Shown: piece after piece, positions 15,797 to 23,225 of the stretch | How positions within the stretch are numbered: position 1 is the first letter of the stretch | How the letters are laid out: each line of letters starts with the position of its first letter | Assembly: GCA_964405335.1 (NCBI GenBank) | Contig: CAYONP010000062.1 | Coordinates: 1-35,663 of the forward strand | Length of the DNA: 35,663 nt | Source: CAYONP01 sp964405335 | Lineage (GTDB): Bacteria; Armatimonadota; UBA10988 | Direction: 5' to 3' | Program-made: the position numbers and the translations under genes | Notes under the pieces: model-generated | Seen by the model: the letters and a program-made list of their open reading frames with translations, nothing else | Database searches by the model: none | Told to the model about the DNA's origin: nothing

Positions 15797-16762
15797 TTAG
15801 TAACTCAACTCCTTCGACCCAAACTTCCAGTTGATCAACGTGACCACGGCGATGAGCAGGAACAGCACCCACGAGACGGCCGAGGCGTAGCCGATCTGGA
15901 ACTCCTCGAACGCCTTGGTGTAGATGTGATAGGCCAGCGTGGTGGTGGTCCCGGCGGGTCCGCCCTGGGTCATCACTCGGGCCTGTTCGAACCCGCCTTG
16001 CAGCCCGCCGATGAAGCTCATCACGACGATGAAGAAGGTGGTCGGTGCGAGCTGCGGCCAGGTCACGCTCCAGAACGTCGCCCAGCGGCCGGCGCCGTCG
16101 ATCTGCGCCGCCTCGTAGAGCTCCTGGGGGATGTTGCTCAACCCGGCCAGGTAGAGCAGCATGTTGTTGCCGCCGATGGCGATCCAGATGCCCATGATGA
16201 TGATGGCGTCGCGCGCGCCGATGCCGAACTGGCCTGCCACGACGGCCACCTGCTCGACATGCAGGGCGAGCAGGTTCTTGGTCGAGGTCAGCCAGTTGGG
16301 CGCCTCGGCCGAGACCTGGAGCAGCGCCAGGAGCCGGTCGAGGGCCTGATTGATGGGCCCGAACTCCGGGTTGTAGAGCACCTTCCAGAGGATCAGCAAG
16401 GCCACGCCGTTGGTGAAGCTGGGCAGGTAGAACATGGTCCGGTAGACGACCATGCCGCGCAGCTTCTGGCTCAGCAGCAGGGCCAGGCAGAGCGAGCCGG
16501 CAATCGCCACCGGCATGCCCAGCATGAGGTAGAACGTGTTGATGAAGTAGAGCCAGAACTCGTGGTCGGCGAGCAGCTCGCGGTAGTTCTGCAGGCCGGT
16601 CCACGCGAACGGAACCGTCTGCTGCAGGTTCCAGTTGCTGAAACTGACAATCAGCGAGAAGACCACCGGCCCAGCGGTGAAGGCCAAGAAGCCGACGAAG
16701 TTCGGGATCAGGAACGCCAGCGCGGCAAACTGCTCGCTGCGGTGCAGGCGACCTGGCTTCAT
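15797..16762 (-). CDS. Sugar ABC transporter permease, MalF/UgpA type
   Basis: This 321-residue protein is the partner permease of the importer. The N-terminal segment FAALAFLIPNFVGFLAFTAGPVVFSL (about 12-38) and the FSNWNL motif are typical of the MalF/UgpA family. The EAA loop ELYEAAQIDGAGRWATFWSVTWPQLAPT (about 217-244) is complete. About six membrane helices can be read. The ATG at 16760-16762 overlaps the stop of the binding-protein gene (ATGA), so the two are coupled. The repeat array follows its stop on the minus strand. Confidence 0.94.
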   Translation of the reverse strand: MKPGRLHRSEQFAALAFLIPNFVGFLAFTAGPVVFSLIVSFSNWNLQQTVPFAWTGLQNYRELLADHEFWLYFINTFYLMLGMPVAIAGSLCLALLLSQKLRGMVVYRTMFYLPSFTNGVALLILWKVLYNPEFGPINQALDRLLALLQVSAEAPNWLTSTKNLLALHVEQVAVVAGQFGIGARDAIIIMGIWIAIGGNNMLLYLAGLSNIPQELYEAAQIDGAGRWATFWSVTWPQLAPTTFFIVVMSFIGGLQGGFEQARVMTQGGPAGTTTTLAYHIYTKAFEEFQIGYASAVSWVLFLLIAVVTLINWKFGSKELSY

Positions 16763-18114
16763 GGTCGTTCCGTTCGGCGCAGCCGGTCATAGCGCATCCG
16801 CAGGCTCGGGTCTCGCTCCAGGCTCTTCTCGATCTCGCGGTTGATCTCCGCCGCGGCGGTGCGCAGCGCGTCGGCGGCCGGCTTCTCGTCGGCCTTGACC
16901 AGGTCGAGCTGCTTGGTCAGGATGCGGTCGGCCACGTTGCCGTTGACGAACGGACTGACCTCGTCGGGCAGGCCGCGCTCCATCGCCTCGAGCCAGGTCG
17001 CGTTGTAGTCCTCCTGCGGGAAAGCGGGGTCGTGCAGAAACAGGTCGGTGTAGCACCAGCGTTTGACCGGCGAGACGGCGTCGGCCTGGTGATTGATCAG
17101 CTCGTTGTACTCCTGGCCGTTCATGTAGATCAGGAACTTCAGCGCATCCTCGCGCCGCGGGCTGTTGGCGTTGATCAGCGTCGCCCGGCCGTAGCCGCGG
17201 TAGATGCCGGCCGGCCCGGCGGGTCGCATGATCGCGCCGAGCGGCACGTCGGTATAGTCGATGCGGAAGCGGTTGAGCCACCAGCGGCCGCCGAGCGCCA
17301 TCGCCCCGCGGGCGCCGCCGAACCAGGTGATCGCCCCGCTGCCCCAGCCGCCGGCGGCGGCCATGCCGGCCTCCTGCGACGGGCTGGGCATGACCTGGTG
17401 AACGTAGATCAGGTCATGCAGGAACTGCACCCCGGCAATCGCCTCGGGGCTGTCAATCACGCAGCTGGTGCCGTCCGCGCTGAAGATGCTGCCGCCCCAG
17501 GCGCGAACGAAGGTCTTCCACTGGTACCAGTCGCAGAGGAAGCCGAAGTGTACCGGCCGGCCGTTGGCATCGAACTTGGTCAATCGCTTGGCCAGGGCGA
17601 TGAACGCATCCCAGGTCCAGTCGGGGTCGCTGGGGTAGGGCACGCCCTCGGCGTCGAAGATGGCCTGGTTGAACCAGATGGCGTCGACCGCGGCGTTGGT
17701 CGGATGGCCGTAGACTCGGCCCTCGTGGACGCAGTTCGGATAGACCGACGGCCAGACCGTCTCGATCACATCGACGCCCTGGCGGAGCAGCTCGTCGGTG
17801 ACGTCCCAGGCGATGCCCGAGGTGACGTAGGCCGAGAGCTGGAAGCCGTCGTAGCAGTCGAACAGGTCGGGCCCGACGCCGCCGATGCACTGCACGATGA
17901 CCTTCTGCATGCCCGAGTTGGTCGGGTCGAGCATCAGTTCGTACTCGGGGTGGAGGCGGTTGAACAGGTCCATCTGCTCGCGCCGCGTGGGGTTGTCGTC
18001 GCTGACCCAGACGATCGGTGTCTTGCCCTCGGGCACCTCCTGCTCGGGCAGCCGCCAGGCAATCGCCGACAGGCCCAGCAGCCCTACGAACACCCAGCCG
18101 AAGACAGCCTTCAT
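16759..18114 (-). CDS. Sugar ABC transporter substrate-binding protein
   Basis: This 451-residue extracytoplasmic solute-binding protein (family 1 type) is the likely capture component of the importer. It starts MKAVFGWVFVGLLGLSAIAW, a signal peptide or anchor without a lipobox cysteine. Typical stretches are GKTPIVWVSDDNPTRREQMDLFNRLHP, GVGPDLFDCYDGFQL, GIAWDVTDELL and VPLGAIMRPAGPAG. The ATG at 18112-18114 is chosen because the signal starts there and a GAGG lies upstream. An in-frame start at 18228 would add 38 Arg-rich residues. The spacer to the divergent gene at 18227 is 112 bases of GC-rich sequence without a clear promoter. The ligand is unknown. Confidence 0.91.
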   Translation of the reverse strand: MKAVFGWVFVGLLGLSAIAWRLPEQEVPEGKTPIVWVSDDNPTRREQMDLFNRLHPEYELMLDPTNSGMQKVIVQCIGGVGPDLFDCYDGFQLSAYVTSGIAWDVTDELLRQGVDVIETVWPSVYPNCVHEGRVYGHPTNAAVDAIWFNQAIFDAEGVPYPSDPDWTWDAFIALAKRLTKFDANGRPVHFGFLCDWYQWKTFVRAWGGSIFSADGTSCVIDSPEAIAGVQFLHDLIYVHQVMPSPSQEAGMAAAGGWGSGAITWFGGARGAMALGGRWWLNRFRIDYTDVPLGAIMRPAGPAGIYRGYGRATLINANSPRREDALKFLIYMNGQEYNELINHQADAVSPVKRWCYTDLFLHDPAFPQEDYNATWLEAMERGLPDEVSPFVNGNVADRILTKQLDLVKADEKPAADALRTAAAEINREIEKSLERDPSLRMRYDRLRRTERP

Positions 18115-18226
18115 CGACCGCGCCTCGATCCAACCGATTCGCCACCGCACCCGGCGATGCCTCCTCGCCGGCGCAATCTCGGCAGGACGGACCCGCCGGC
18201 GGCCGAACCGCGCGGCGGAGAGCCGC

Positions 18227-19447
18227 ATGGCCGACTTCGCCCGCTACCGCCTCACCGCCGGATATCCGCCGGCCGATCTGGAGGGCGTTGACCACTTCGC
18301 CCTGCAGGCGGCCATCGATCACGTCGCGACGCTGGGCGGCGGCACGGTCCAGATCCGGCCGGGGCGCTACCTGTTGCGCAACGCGCTGCGGCTGCGTTCG
18401 GGCGTGCGGGTCGAGGGCACCGGCGCCGACACGCTGCTGGTCAAGGCGGCCGAGTTCGGCAGCGAGCTGGTCGACGACACCGACTGGTACGACGGTGTCG
18501 TGCGAGTCGCCGATGCAACGGGCTTCCGCGTCGGCGACGGCGTGGTGGTGCAGGGCGAGGTGCCGTTCGGCGGCAGCAGTGGGCTGCACAAGGTCAAACG
18601 CACGATCCTCGCGATCGAGGGCAACCGGCTCGACCTTGGCGAGCCGATTGGCCGCAACTTCTGGGTCGATTACCAGGCGCGGGTCTCGACGCTCTTTCCG
18701 CTGCTCTACGGCGAGCCGGTCCACGATGTCGAGATCGCCGATCTGCGGCTTGACGGCAACCGCGCGGAAAACTCGTTCCTCGACGGCAACCATGACGGCT
18801 GCATCTTCCTCCAGCACGCCCGCGCGGTGAGCATCGAGCGGGTGACCGCACAGGGCAACCACGGCGACGGCATTTCGTGGCAGGTGGCGCACGACGTAAC
18901 CGTGCGCGAGTGCGAGGTGTTCGACTGCGCCGGCCTGGGCCTGCACCCGGGCAGCGGCTCGCTGCGACCGGTGATGACCGGCAACCGACTGCACCACAAC
19001 CGCCTCGGCCTGTTCTTCTGCTGGGGCGTCAAGGACGGCCTGGCCGAGGACAACCAGATCGACGACAACGCCACACACGGCGTCAGCCTGGGTCACCGCG
19101 ACACCGACAACCTGCTGCGGGCCAACCGGATTGAGCGCAACGGCGAGACGGGCATCCTGCTCCGCGTCGAGGGACACGACCGCGACCAGCCCCAGCGCCT
19201 GCCGCACGGCAACCGGATCGAAGGCAATCATCTGGTCGACAACGGCGGCGCGGCCAACGGTTACGGCATCCAGCTGACCGGCGCGGTGACCGGCACGGTT
19301 CTTGAGGGCAACCACCTCGCCGACAGCGGTGCCGGGCTCCAGCGCGTGGGCATCCGGATCGAGGCCGAGGTGGGCGAGGTGACTCTTGCCGCGAACACCT
19401 TCGCCGGCCTGGCCGTCGAGCTGGACGACCAACGGCCGCGGCGGTGA
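18227..19447 (+). CDS. Right-handed parallel beta-helix protein, pectate lyase-like fold
   Basis: The 406-residue product has no signal peptide, so it is probably cytosolic or exported by another route. The opening AIDHVATLGGGTVQIRPGRYLLRNALRLRSGVRVEGTG is the standard start of pectate_lyase_3/beta-helix proteins. Repeated coils follow: VSIERVTAQGNHGDGI, VTVRECEVFDCAGLGL, NRLHHNRLGLFFC, NQIDDNATHGVSLG, NRIERNGETGILL and NHLVDNGGAANGYGI. The ATG at 18227 has GGAG 6 bases upstream. It is divergent from the ABC operon and upstream of the GH88-type gene, which suggests a role in breakdown of an imported oligosaccharide. Confidence 0.83.
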   Translation: MADFARYRLTAGYPPADLEGVDHFALQAAIDHVATLGGGTVQIRPGRYLLRNALRLRSGVRVEGTGADTLLVKAAEFGSELVDDTDWYDGVVRVADATGFRVGDGVVVQGEVPFGGSSGLHKVKRTILAIEGNRLDLGEPIGRNFWVDYQARVSTLFPLLYGEPVHDVEIADLRLDGNRAENSFLDGNHDGCIFLQHARAVSIERVTAQGNHGDGISWQVAHDVTVRECEVFDCAGLGLHPGSGSLRPVMTGNRLHHNRLGLFFCWGVKDGLAEDNQIDDNATHGVSLGHRDTDNLLRANRIERNGETGILLRVEGHDRDQPQRLPHGNRIEGNHLVDNGGAANGYGIQLTGAVTGTVLEGNHLADSGAGLQRVGIRIEAEVGEVTLAANTFAGLAVELDDQRPRR

Positions 19448-19482
19448 GCGGCCCGCCGGCGCGATGTGATGTTGCGGGATTG

Positions 19483-19511
19483 TTGACGAGCGGCAGTCGA
19501 CCGGCTAGACT
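19483..19511 (+). promoter_or_regulatory. Sigma-70-like promoter upstream of the GH88-type gene
   Basis: TTGACG (19483-19488) and TAGACT (19506-19511) are separated by the optimal 17 bases. They lie 30 bases before the proposed GTG start at 19542. In 70% GC DNA such a pair stands out. Confidence 0.62.
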
Positions 19512-19541
19512 CGCGCCGCGCCAGGGGCGACGGAGGTGGTG

Positions 19542-20672
19542 GTGGCGCTGGTGGTCGAAACCGGCCGGCTGCGCGCGCGGCTGGAGCAGGCGTTCGAGTT
19601 CGCGCAACAGCAGGTGCGCGAGCTGGTCGAGCGCGATCCCGGCTACTACCCGATGTACACCCGGCGCGGCAAGTGGCGGCACGACGGCGAGCTGTGGACC
19701 AACTGGTGCGACGGGTTCCTGCCCGGCATGATGTGGGTCTTCTACCGCCGCACCGGCGAGCGGGCCTGGCGCGAGCTGGCGATTCGCTACACCGAGCCGC
19801 TGGAGGAGCGCAAGCACGACCGGGCGGTGCACGACCTGAACTTCGTGCTCGGCTCGAGTTTCGGGCGCTGGCACGAGCTGGAGCCGTCGCCGCGCTTGCG
19901 CGATATCCTGTGCACCGCCGGCGAGACGATGGCGCTCCGCTTCCGCCGGCCGGGCGGCTACCTGCGCAGTTTCATCAGCGACCAGTCGCTGTTCATCGAC
20001 ATCATGATGAACGTCGGCATCGTCTTCTGGGCGGCCGAGGAGACGGGCAGCCTCGAGCTCCGCTCGATCGCCGACCAGCACTGCCTGACCACCCGCCGCT
20101 GCCTGGTGCGCGGCGACGGTTCGACCGCGCACGAGGGCATCTTCGACCTCGACACCGGCGAGTTCATCCGCCAGACGACCCACCAGGGCTATCGCGGCGA
20201 TAGCTGCTGGGTGCGCGGGCTGGCCTGGTCGCTCTACGGCTTTGCCGTGGCCTATCGGTTCACCGGCGATGCGCGCTACCTGGCCACCTCGCGGGCCAAC
20301 GCCGAGTGCTTTCTGACCCACACCCCGAGCGACGGCATCACGCCCTACGATTACGACGCGCCCGACGGCGAGCGGCCAATCGACACCTCCGGCACGGCCA
20401 TCGGCGCCGCCGGGCTGCTCAAGCTGGCCGCGGTGTGCGACGACGGCGCCGAGCAGCGCCGCTACCGCGAGGCCGCCGCGCATCTGATCGCCTCGCTCTG
20501 CCGGCCGCGCTACCTGGCCTGCGAGACGCCCGGCTGGGAAGGCATCCTGCGCGAGCAGATCTACCACCTGGGCAAGGGCCTCGGCGTCGGCGAGAGCTGC
20601 ATGTTCGGCGAGCACTTCTTTGTCGAGGCCGTCGACGGACTGCTCGGCCTGCTCGACCGTGGGGAGCTGTGA
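19542..20672 (+). CDS. Glycoside hydrolase family 88/105-type unsaturated glucuronyl/rhamnogalacturonyl hydrolase
   Basis: These (alpha/alpha)6-barrel enzymes remove unsaturated uronic acids from the ends of oligosaccharides made by polysaccharide lyases. The 376-residue length is normal and there is no signal peptide. Candidate catalytic aspartates are Asp98 in AVHDLNF and Asp153 in DQSLFIDIMMN, which match the two Asp positions of Bacillus unsaturated glucuronyl hydrolase. GDSCWVRGLAWSLYGFA and DTSGTAIGAAGLL are family segments. Four GTG codons lie near the start; 19542 is chosen because it is 5 bases after GGAGG at 19532-19536. It leads a three-gene operon. Confidence 0.87.
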   Translation: MALVVETGRLRARLEQAFEFAQQQVRELVERDPGYYPMYTRRGKWRHDGELWTNWCDGFLPGMMWVFYRRTGERAWRELAIRYTEPLEERKHDRAVHDLNFVLGSSFGRWHELEPSPRLRDILCTAGETMALRFRRPGGYLRSFISDQSLFIDIMMNVGIVFWAAEETGSLELRSIADQHCLTTRRCLVRGDGSTAHEGIFDLDTGEFIRQTTHQGYRGDSCWVRGLAWSLYGFAVAYRFTGDARYLATSRANAECFLTHTPSDGITPYDYDAPDGERPIDTSGTAIGAAGLLKLAAVCDDGAEQRRYREAAAHLIASLCRPRYLACETPGWEGILREQIYHLGKGLGVGESCMFGEHFFVEAVDGLLGLLDRGEL

Positions 20673-20682
20673 GCCGCCGGCC

Positions 20683-21666
20683 ATGCACGTCGTCCTGATC
20701 GGCGGCAGCGGCGGCTTCGGGCGATACCATCTCCAAGCCTGGCGCAAACACCCGCGGGTCGACCGCCTCACCATCGTCGGCCGCGACCTGGCCAGGCTGC
20801 AGGCGGTCGCGGCCGAGTTCGGTGTCGATGCCGCCGGCGACCTGGCCGCCCTGGCCGCGGCCGATCTGGTCGACGTCTGCACGCCGACCGACACGCACTT
20901 CGAGCTGGCCGCGCAGGCGCTGGCGCTCGGCCGGCCGAGCATCGTCGAGAAGCCGCCCTGCCGCACCGCCGCTCAGGCAGTGGAGTTGGCCGAGCGCGCC
21001 GGAGCGGTGTCGCTCTGCTGCGTCATGAACCAGCGTTTCGCACCGCACTGGCGGCGCGCGCGGGAGATGGTGGCCGCCGGCGCCATCGGGCGCCACCGGC
21101 TCTCGCTCTGGCCGATCTTGGCCGACCAGACGCGGTTGATGCGCGGCGGTGATTTCCGCGCCGATGCGGCCCGCGGTGGCGGGGCGCTGCTCGACGGCGC
21201 CTTTCACCTGGCCTACCTGGTGCCCTGGGTGCTCGGCCGGCCGGTCCGCGCGGTGACCGCCTGGGCCGATCGCCTGGCTGTCGCGCCGCCGGCCGGCGAG
21301 GACACCGGGCTGGCCGTCTGGGAGACCGACGACGGTGTGGCGCAACTGAGCTACTCGTGGGCCGTGCCGCACGCGCCGCGCCTGCCCGCGGCGATGCTCT
21401 GCGGCGACCTGGCGACGCTGCTGGTGCCCCGCTCGGCGAAGCAGCCGCTGGAGCTGCTCACCACCGGCGGCGTGCTCGAGCCGGGACTGGGCGACTACCG
21501 GACGATGCCGCGCAATGATCTGGCCAACTGCCTCGGGCACTACCTGGAGTCGATCGCGACGCAGACTGAACCCGAGGCGACCTGGAGCGAGGCGGTGACG
21601 GCTCAGCGCGTGGTTGAGGCGACCGAGCAGGCGGCGCGTGAGGGCCGCCGGATCGAGCTGGCATGA
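20683..21666 (+). CDS. Gfo/Idh/MocA-family NAD(P)-dependent oxidoreductase
   Basis: These two-domain enzymes oxidise or reduce sugars and inositols. The 327-residue product has a Rossmann start HVVLIGGSGGFGRYHLQAW (glycine-rich loop residues 7-13), VDVCTPTDTH, and the active-site EKP at residues 89-91. The C-terminal domain shows GGGALLDGAFHL, in which Asp171 and His175 can pair with Lys90 as the catalytic triad. The ATG at 20683 is favoured because homology starts there, although its ribosome binding site is weak. It lies 10 bases after the GH88-type gene and overlaps the next gene by four bases. Confidence 0.9.
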   Translation: MHVVLIGGSGGFGRYHLQAWRKHPRVDRLTIVGRDLARLQAVAAEFGVDAAGDLAALAAADLVDVCTPTDTHFELAAQALALGRPSIVEKPPCRTAAQAVELAERAGAVSLCCVMNQRFAPHWRRAREMVAAGAIGRHRLSLWPILADQTRLMRGGDFRADAARGGGALLDGAFHLAYLVPWVLGRPVRAVTAWADRLAVAPPAGEDTGLAVWETDDGVAQLSYSWAVPHAPRLPAAMLCGDLATLLVPRSAKQPLELLTTGGVLEPGLGDYRTMPRNDLANCLGHYLESIATQTEPEATWSEAVTAQRVVEATEQAAREGRRIELA

Positions 21667-22370
21667 GTCCCGCAGTCATCCGCCGCTTCCTCGAGCTGGC
21701 GCTGCCCCTGGTCCCGGCCTGCGTGCTGGCCCACTGGCTGGCGGCGGGCGCCTTCTCGTGGGCGCCGGCGCTGCTCGGCGTGCTGGTCTGCGCGGCGCTG
21801 CAGCGTACCGCATGGCTCGAGCAGCGGACGCCGCGGCGGCCGTTGGACGGTCTGGCTGAGGTGCGGGGCTGGATTGAGACGATGGCCTCGGAGTGCGGTG
21901 CCGGCGAGGTGGTGGTCGGCGTCGTCGACCAGCCGGCCGGCGAGTTCAGTCCGCCGGAGAGCCTGATCGAGAGCGGCGAGATACTGCTCGCCGCCGACGA
22001 CGTGGCCGCGGGCGAGACCTATCCGCTGCTCGGCCACGCCGCCCGGCAGCTCGCCCTGATGACCGCGCCGCCCGCGCATGGACCCGCGGCGACGGCGCTG
22101 GTCGGCGCGGCGCTCGGCCTGATCACCGGCCTGTCGCAGCGCCTGGGCGGCCCGTGGACGCTGCCGGCGGCCGGCTTGGCGGCGGTGGCGCTGATGGCGC
22201 TGGTCGCCTGGCGGCTCACCGAGGCGCTCGACCGGCGGGGCCAGCTCGTCACCGGTCGGGCCAACGAACTGCTCGGCTGGCTGCGGCAGACGCACCCCGA
22301 GGCGTTTGCCGAGCTGGCCCGCAAACAGGGCTTGGCGGTTGACGAATCCGGACAGCAAGTCGATTCGTGA
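21663..22370 (+). CDS. Integral membrane protein of unknown function
   Basis: The family is not recognised. The 235-residue product has two hydrophobic segments at about 11-30 and 33-48, a soluble stretch of about 90 residues, and two more segments at about 141-160 and 167-187. The layout resembles a small M48/M56-type membrane peptidase, and a GHAARQLALM helix lies where a zinc HExxH would be. The HExxH itself is absent, so no peptidase activity is claimed. The ATGA overlap with the oxidoreductase gene makes it the last gene of the GH88 operon. Confidence 0.7.
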   Translation: MSPAVIRRFLELALPLVPACVLAHWLAAGAFSWAPALLGVLVCAALQRTAWLEQRTPRRPLDGLAEVRGWIETMASECGAGEVVVGVVDQPAGEFSPPESLIESGEILLAADDVAAGETYPLLGHAARQLALMTAPPAHGPAATALVGAALGLITGLSQRLGGPWTLPAAGLAAVALMALVAWRLTEALDRRGQLVTGRANELLGWLRQTHPEAFAELARKQGLAVDESGQQVDS

Positions 22371-22378
22371 CCTATACT
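22349..22378 (+). promoter_or_regulatory. Possible promoter of the PEP-CTERM gene
   Basis: A good -10 box TATACT (22373-22378) is preceded at 18 bases by CGGACA (22349-22354), which matches four of six -35 positions. It overlaps the end of the membrane protein gene and lies about 47 bases before the GTG start at 22425. Confidence 0.45.
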
Positions 22379-22424
22379 GTCTGCCGGGTGGAGGACGGGG
22401 CCGTTGGCCCATCGGGGGAGTAAT

Positions 22425-23165
22425 GTGAAGCTGTACCGTTTGCTGGGCCTGTTCGTGCTCAGCCTCTCCGGCGCGGCCCAGGCGACCGTGCTCTACGATG
22501 CCGGTCTGGGCGGGCTGCCCACCGACCAGGGCTACTTCGGTTACCTGGCCACGCATGGCACCACACCGACCAACTTGGGCGCCGAGGCGCAGCTCGACAC
22601 GCTGGCCAGTCCGGCCGAGATGGCCGGCTGGTTCACCGTCGTGCCGATCATCAACACCAAGATCAACCCGGCCTACCCGAATCTCGACCGCACCCTGGGG
22701 TTCAGCGTCACCGTCGACGCCGCCGTGCCGACCGAAGTGCACGCCTCGGCCGACCGCGCCGGCTTCAGCCTGGTGCTGCTGTCGCAGGATCTGTGGGGCA
22801 TCGAGCTCGGCTTCTGGTCAGACCAGGTCTGGGCGCAGAACAGCGGGTTCACCCACGGCGAGGGGGCACCGTTCGACGCCGCGACCGGTGGCACGCTGAC
22901 CGTGCACATCGAGCAGAGTCAGTACCGCGTGCTGCACGCCGGCAGCACGCTGCTGTCAGGCGCGCTGCGGCTCTACGACCCGGTTCATCCGGTCTACCTG
23001 ACGCCCAACCTGCTGTTCCTCGGCGACGACACCGGCTCGGCCGCGGCCGACCTGCGCCTGCGCCGGGTCGAGCTGGGGCTCGGGCCACTGCAGTCGGTCC
23101 CGGAACCGGGCACGGTGGCCTTCGCGCTGGTCGGTCTGGCGCTGCTACGCCGCCGTCGTCGCTGA
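22425..23165 (+). CDS. PEP-CTERM sorting domain surface protein
   Basis: The 246-residue product has a Sec signal (MKLYRLLGLFVLSLSGAAQA). The mature domain is probably a beta-sandwich (LGFSVTVDAAVPTEVH, DRAGFSLVLLSQDLWGIELGFWSD, GGTLTVHIEQSQYRVLHAG). The C-terminus is a textbook PEP-CTERM signal: VPEPG, a hydrophobic helix TVAFALVGLALL, and RRRRR. Such proteins are cut and attached to the cell surface or extracellular matrix by an exosortase, which is not in this window. The GTG at 22425 is chosen with GGGGAG at 22415-22420, and the ATG at 22423 is out of frame. The ligand or function of the domain is unknown. Confidence 0.87.
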   Translation: MKLYRLLGLFVLSLSGAAQATVLYDAGLGGLPTDQGYFGYLATHGTTPTNLGAEAQLDTLASPAEMAGWFTVVPIINTKINPAYPNLDRTLGFSVTVDAAVPTEVHASADRAGFSLVLLSQDLWGIELGFWSDQVWAQNSGFTHGEGAPFDAATGGTLTVHIEQSQYRVLHAGSTLLSGALRLYDPVHPVYLTPNLLFLGDDTGSAAADLRLRRVELGLGPLQSVPEPGTVAFALVGLALLRRRRR

Positions 23166-23225
23166 GGCTGGATCGCGATTGCCTCGTGCGGCATACTTGG
23201 CCTGCCGCGATCCAGGATGGGGGCG

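Noticed and set aside
15453..15834. Open frames running through the N gap
   Set aside because: They are only open because N and repeats lack stops. They contain no protein-like sequence and no start context.
18115..18226. Divergent promoter or operator between the ABC operon and the beta-helix gene
   Set aside because: A promoter is expected here, but no convincing -35/-10 pair or palindromic operator could be read in this 112-base GC-rich spacer.
17453..19432. 659-codon minus-strand frame crossing the divergent spacer
   Set aside because: It spans two well-supported genes in other frames and has no recognisable domain.
21663..22370. M48-type membrane peptidase
   Set aside because: The topology is suggestive, but the HExxH zinc motif is absent.
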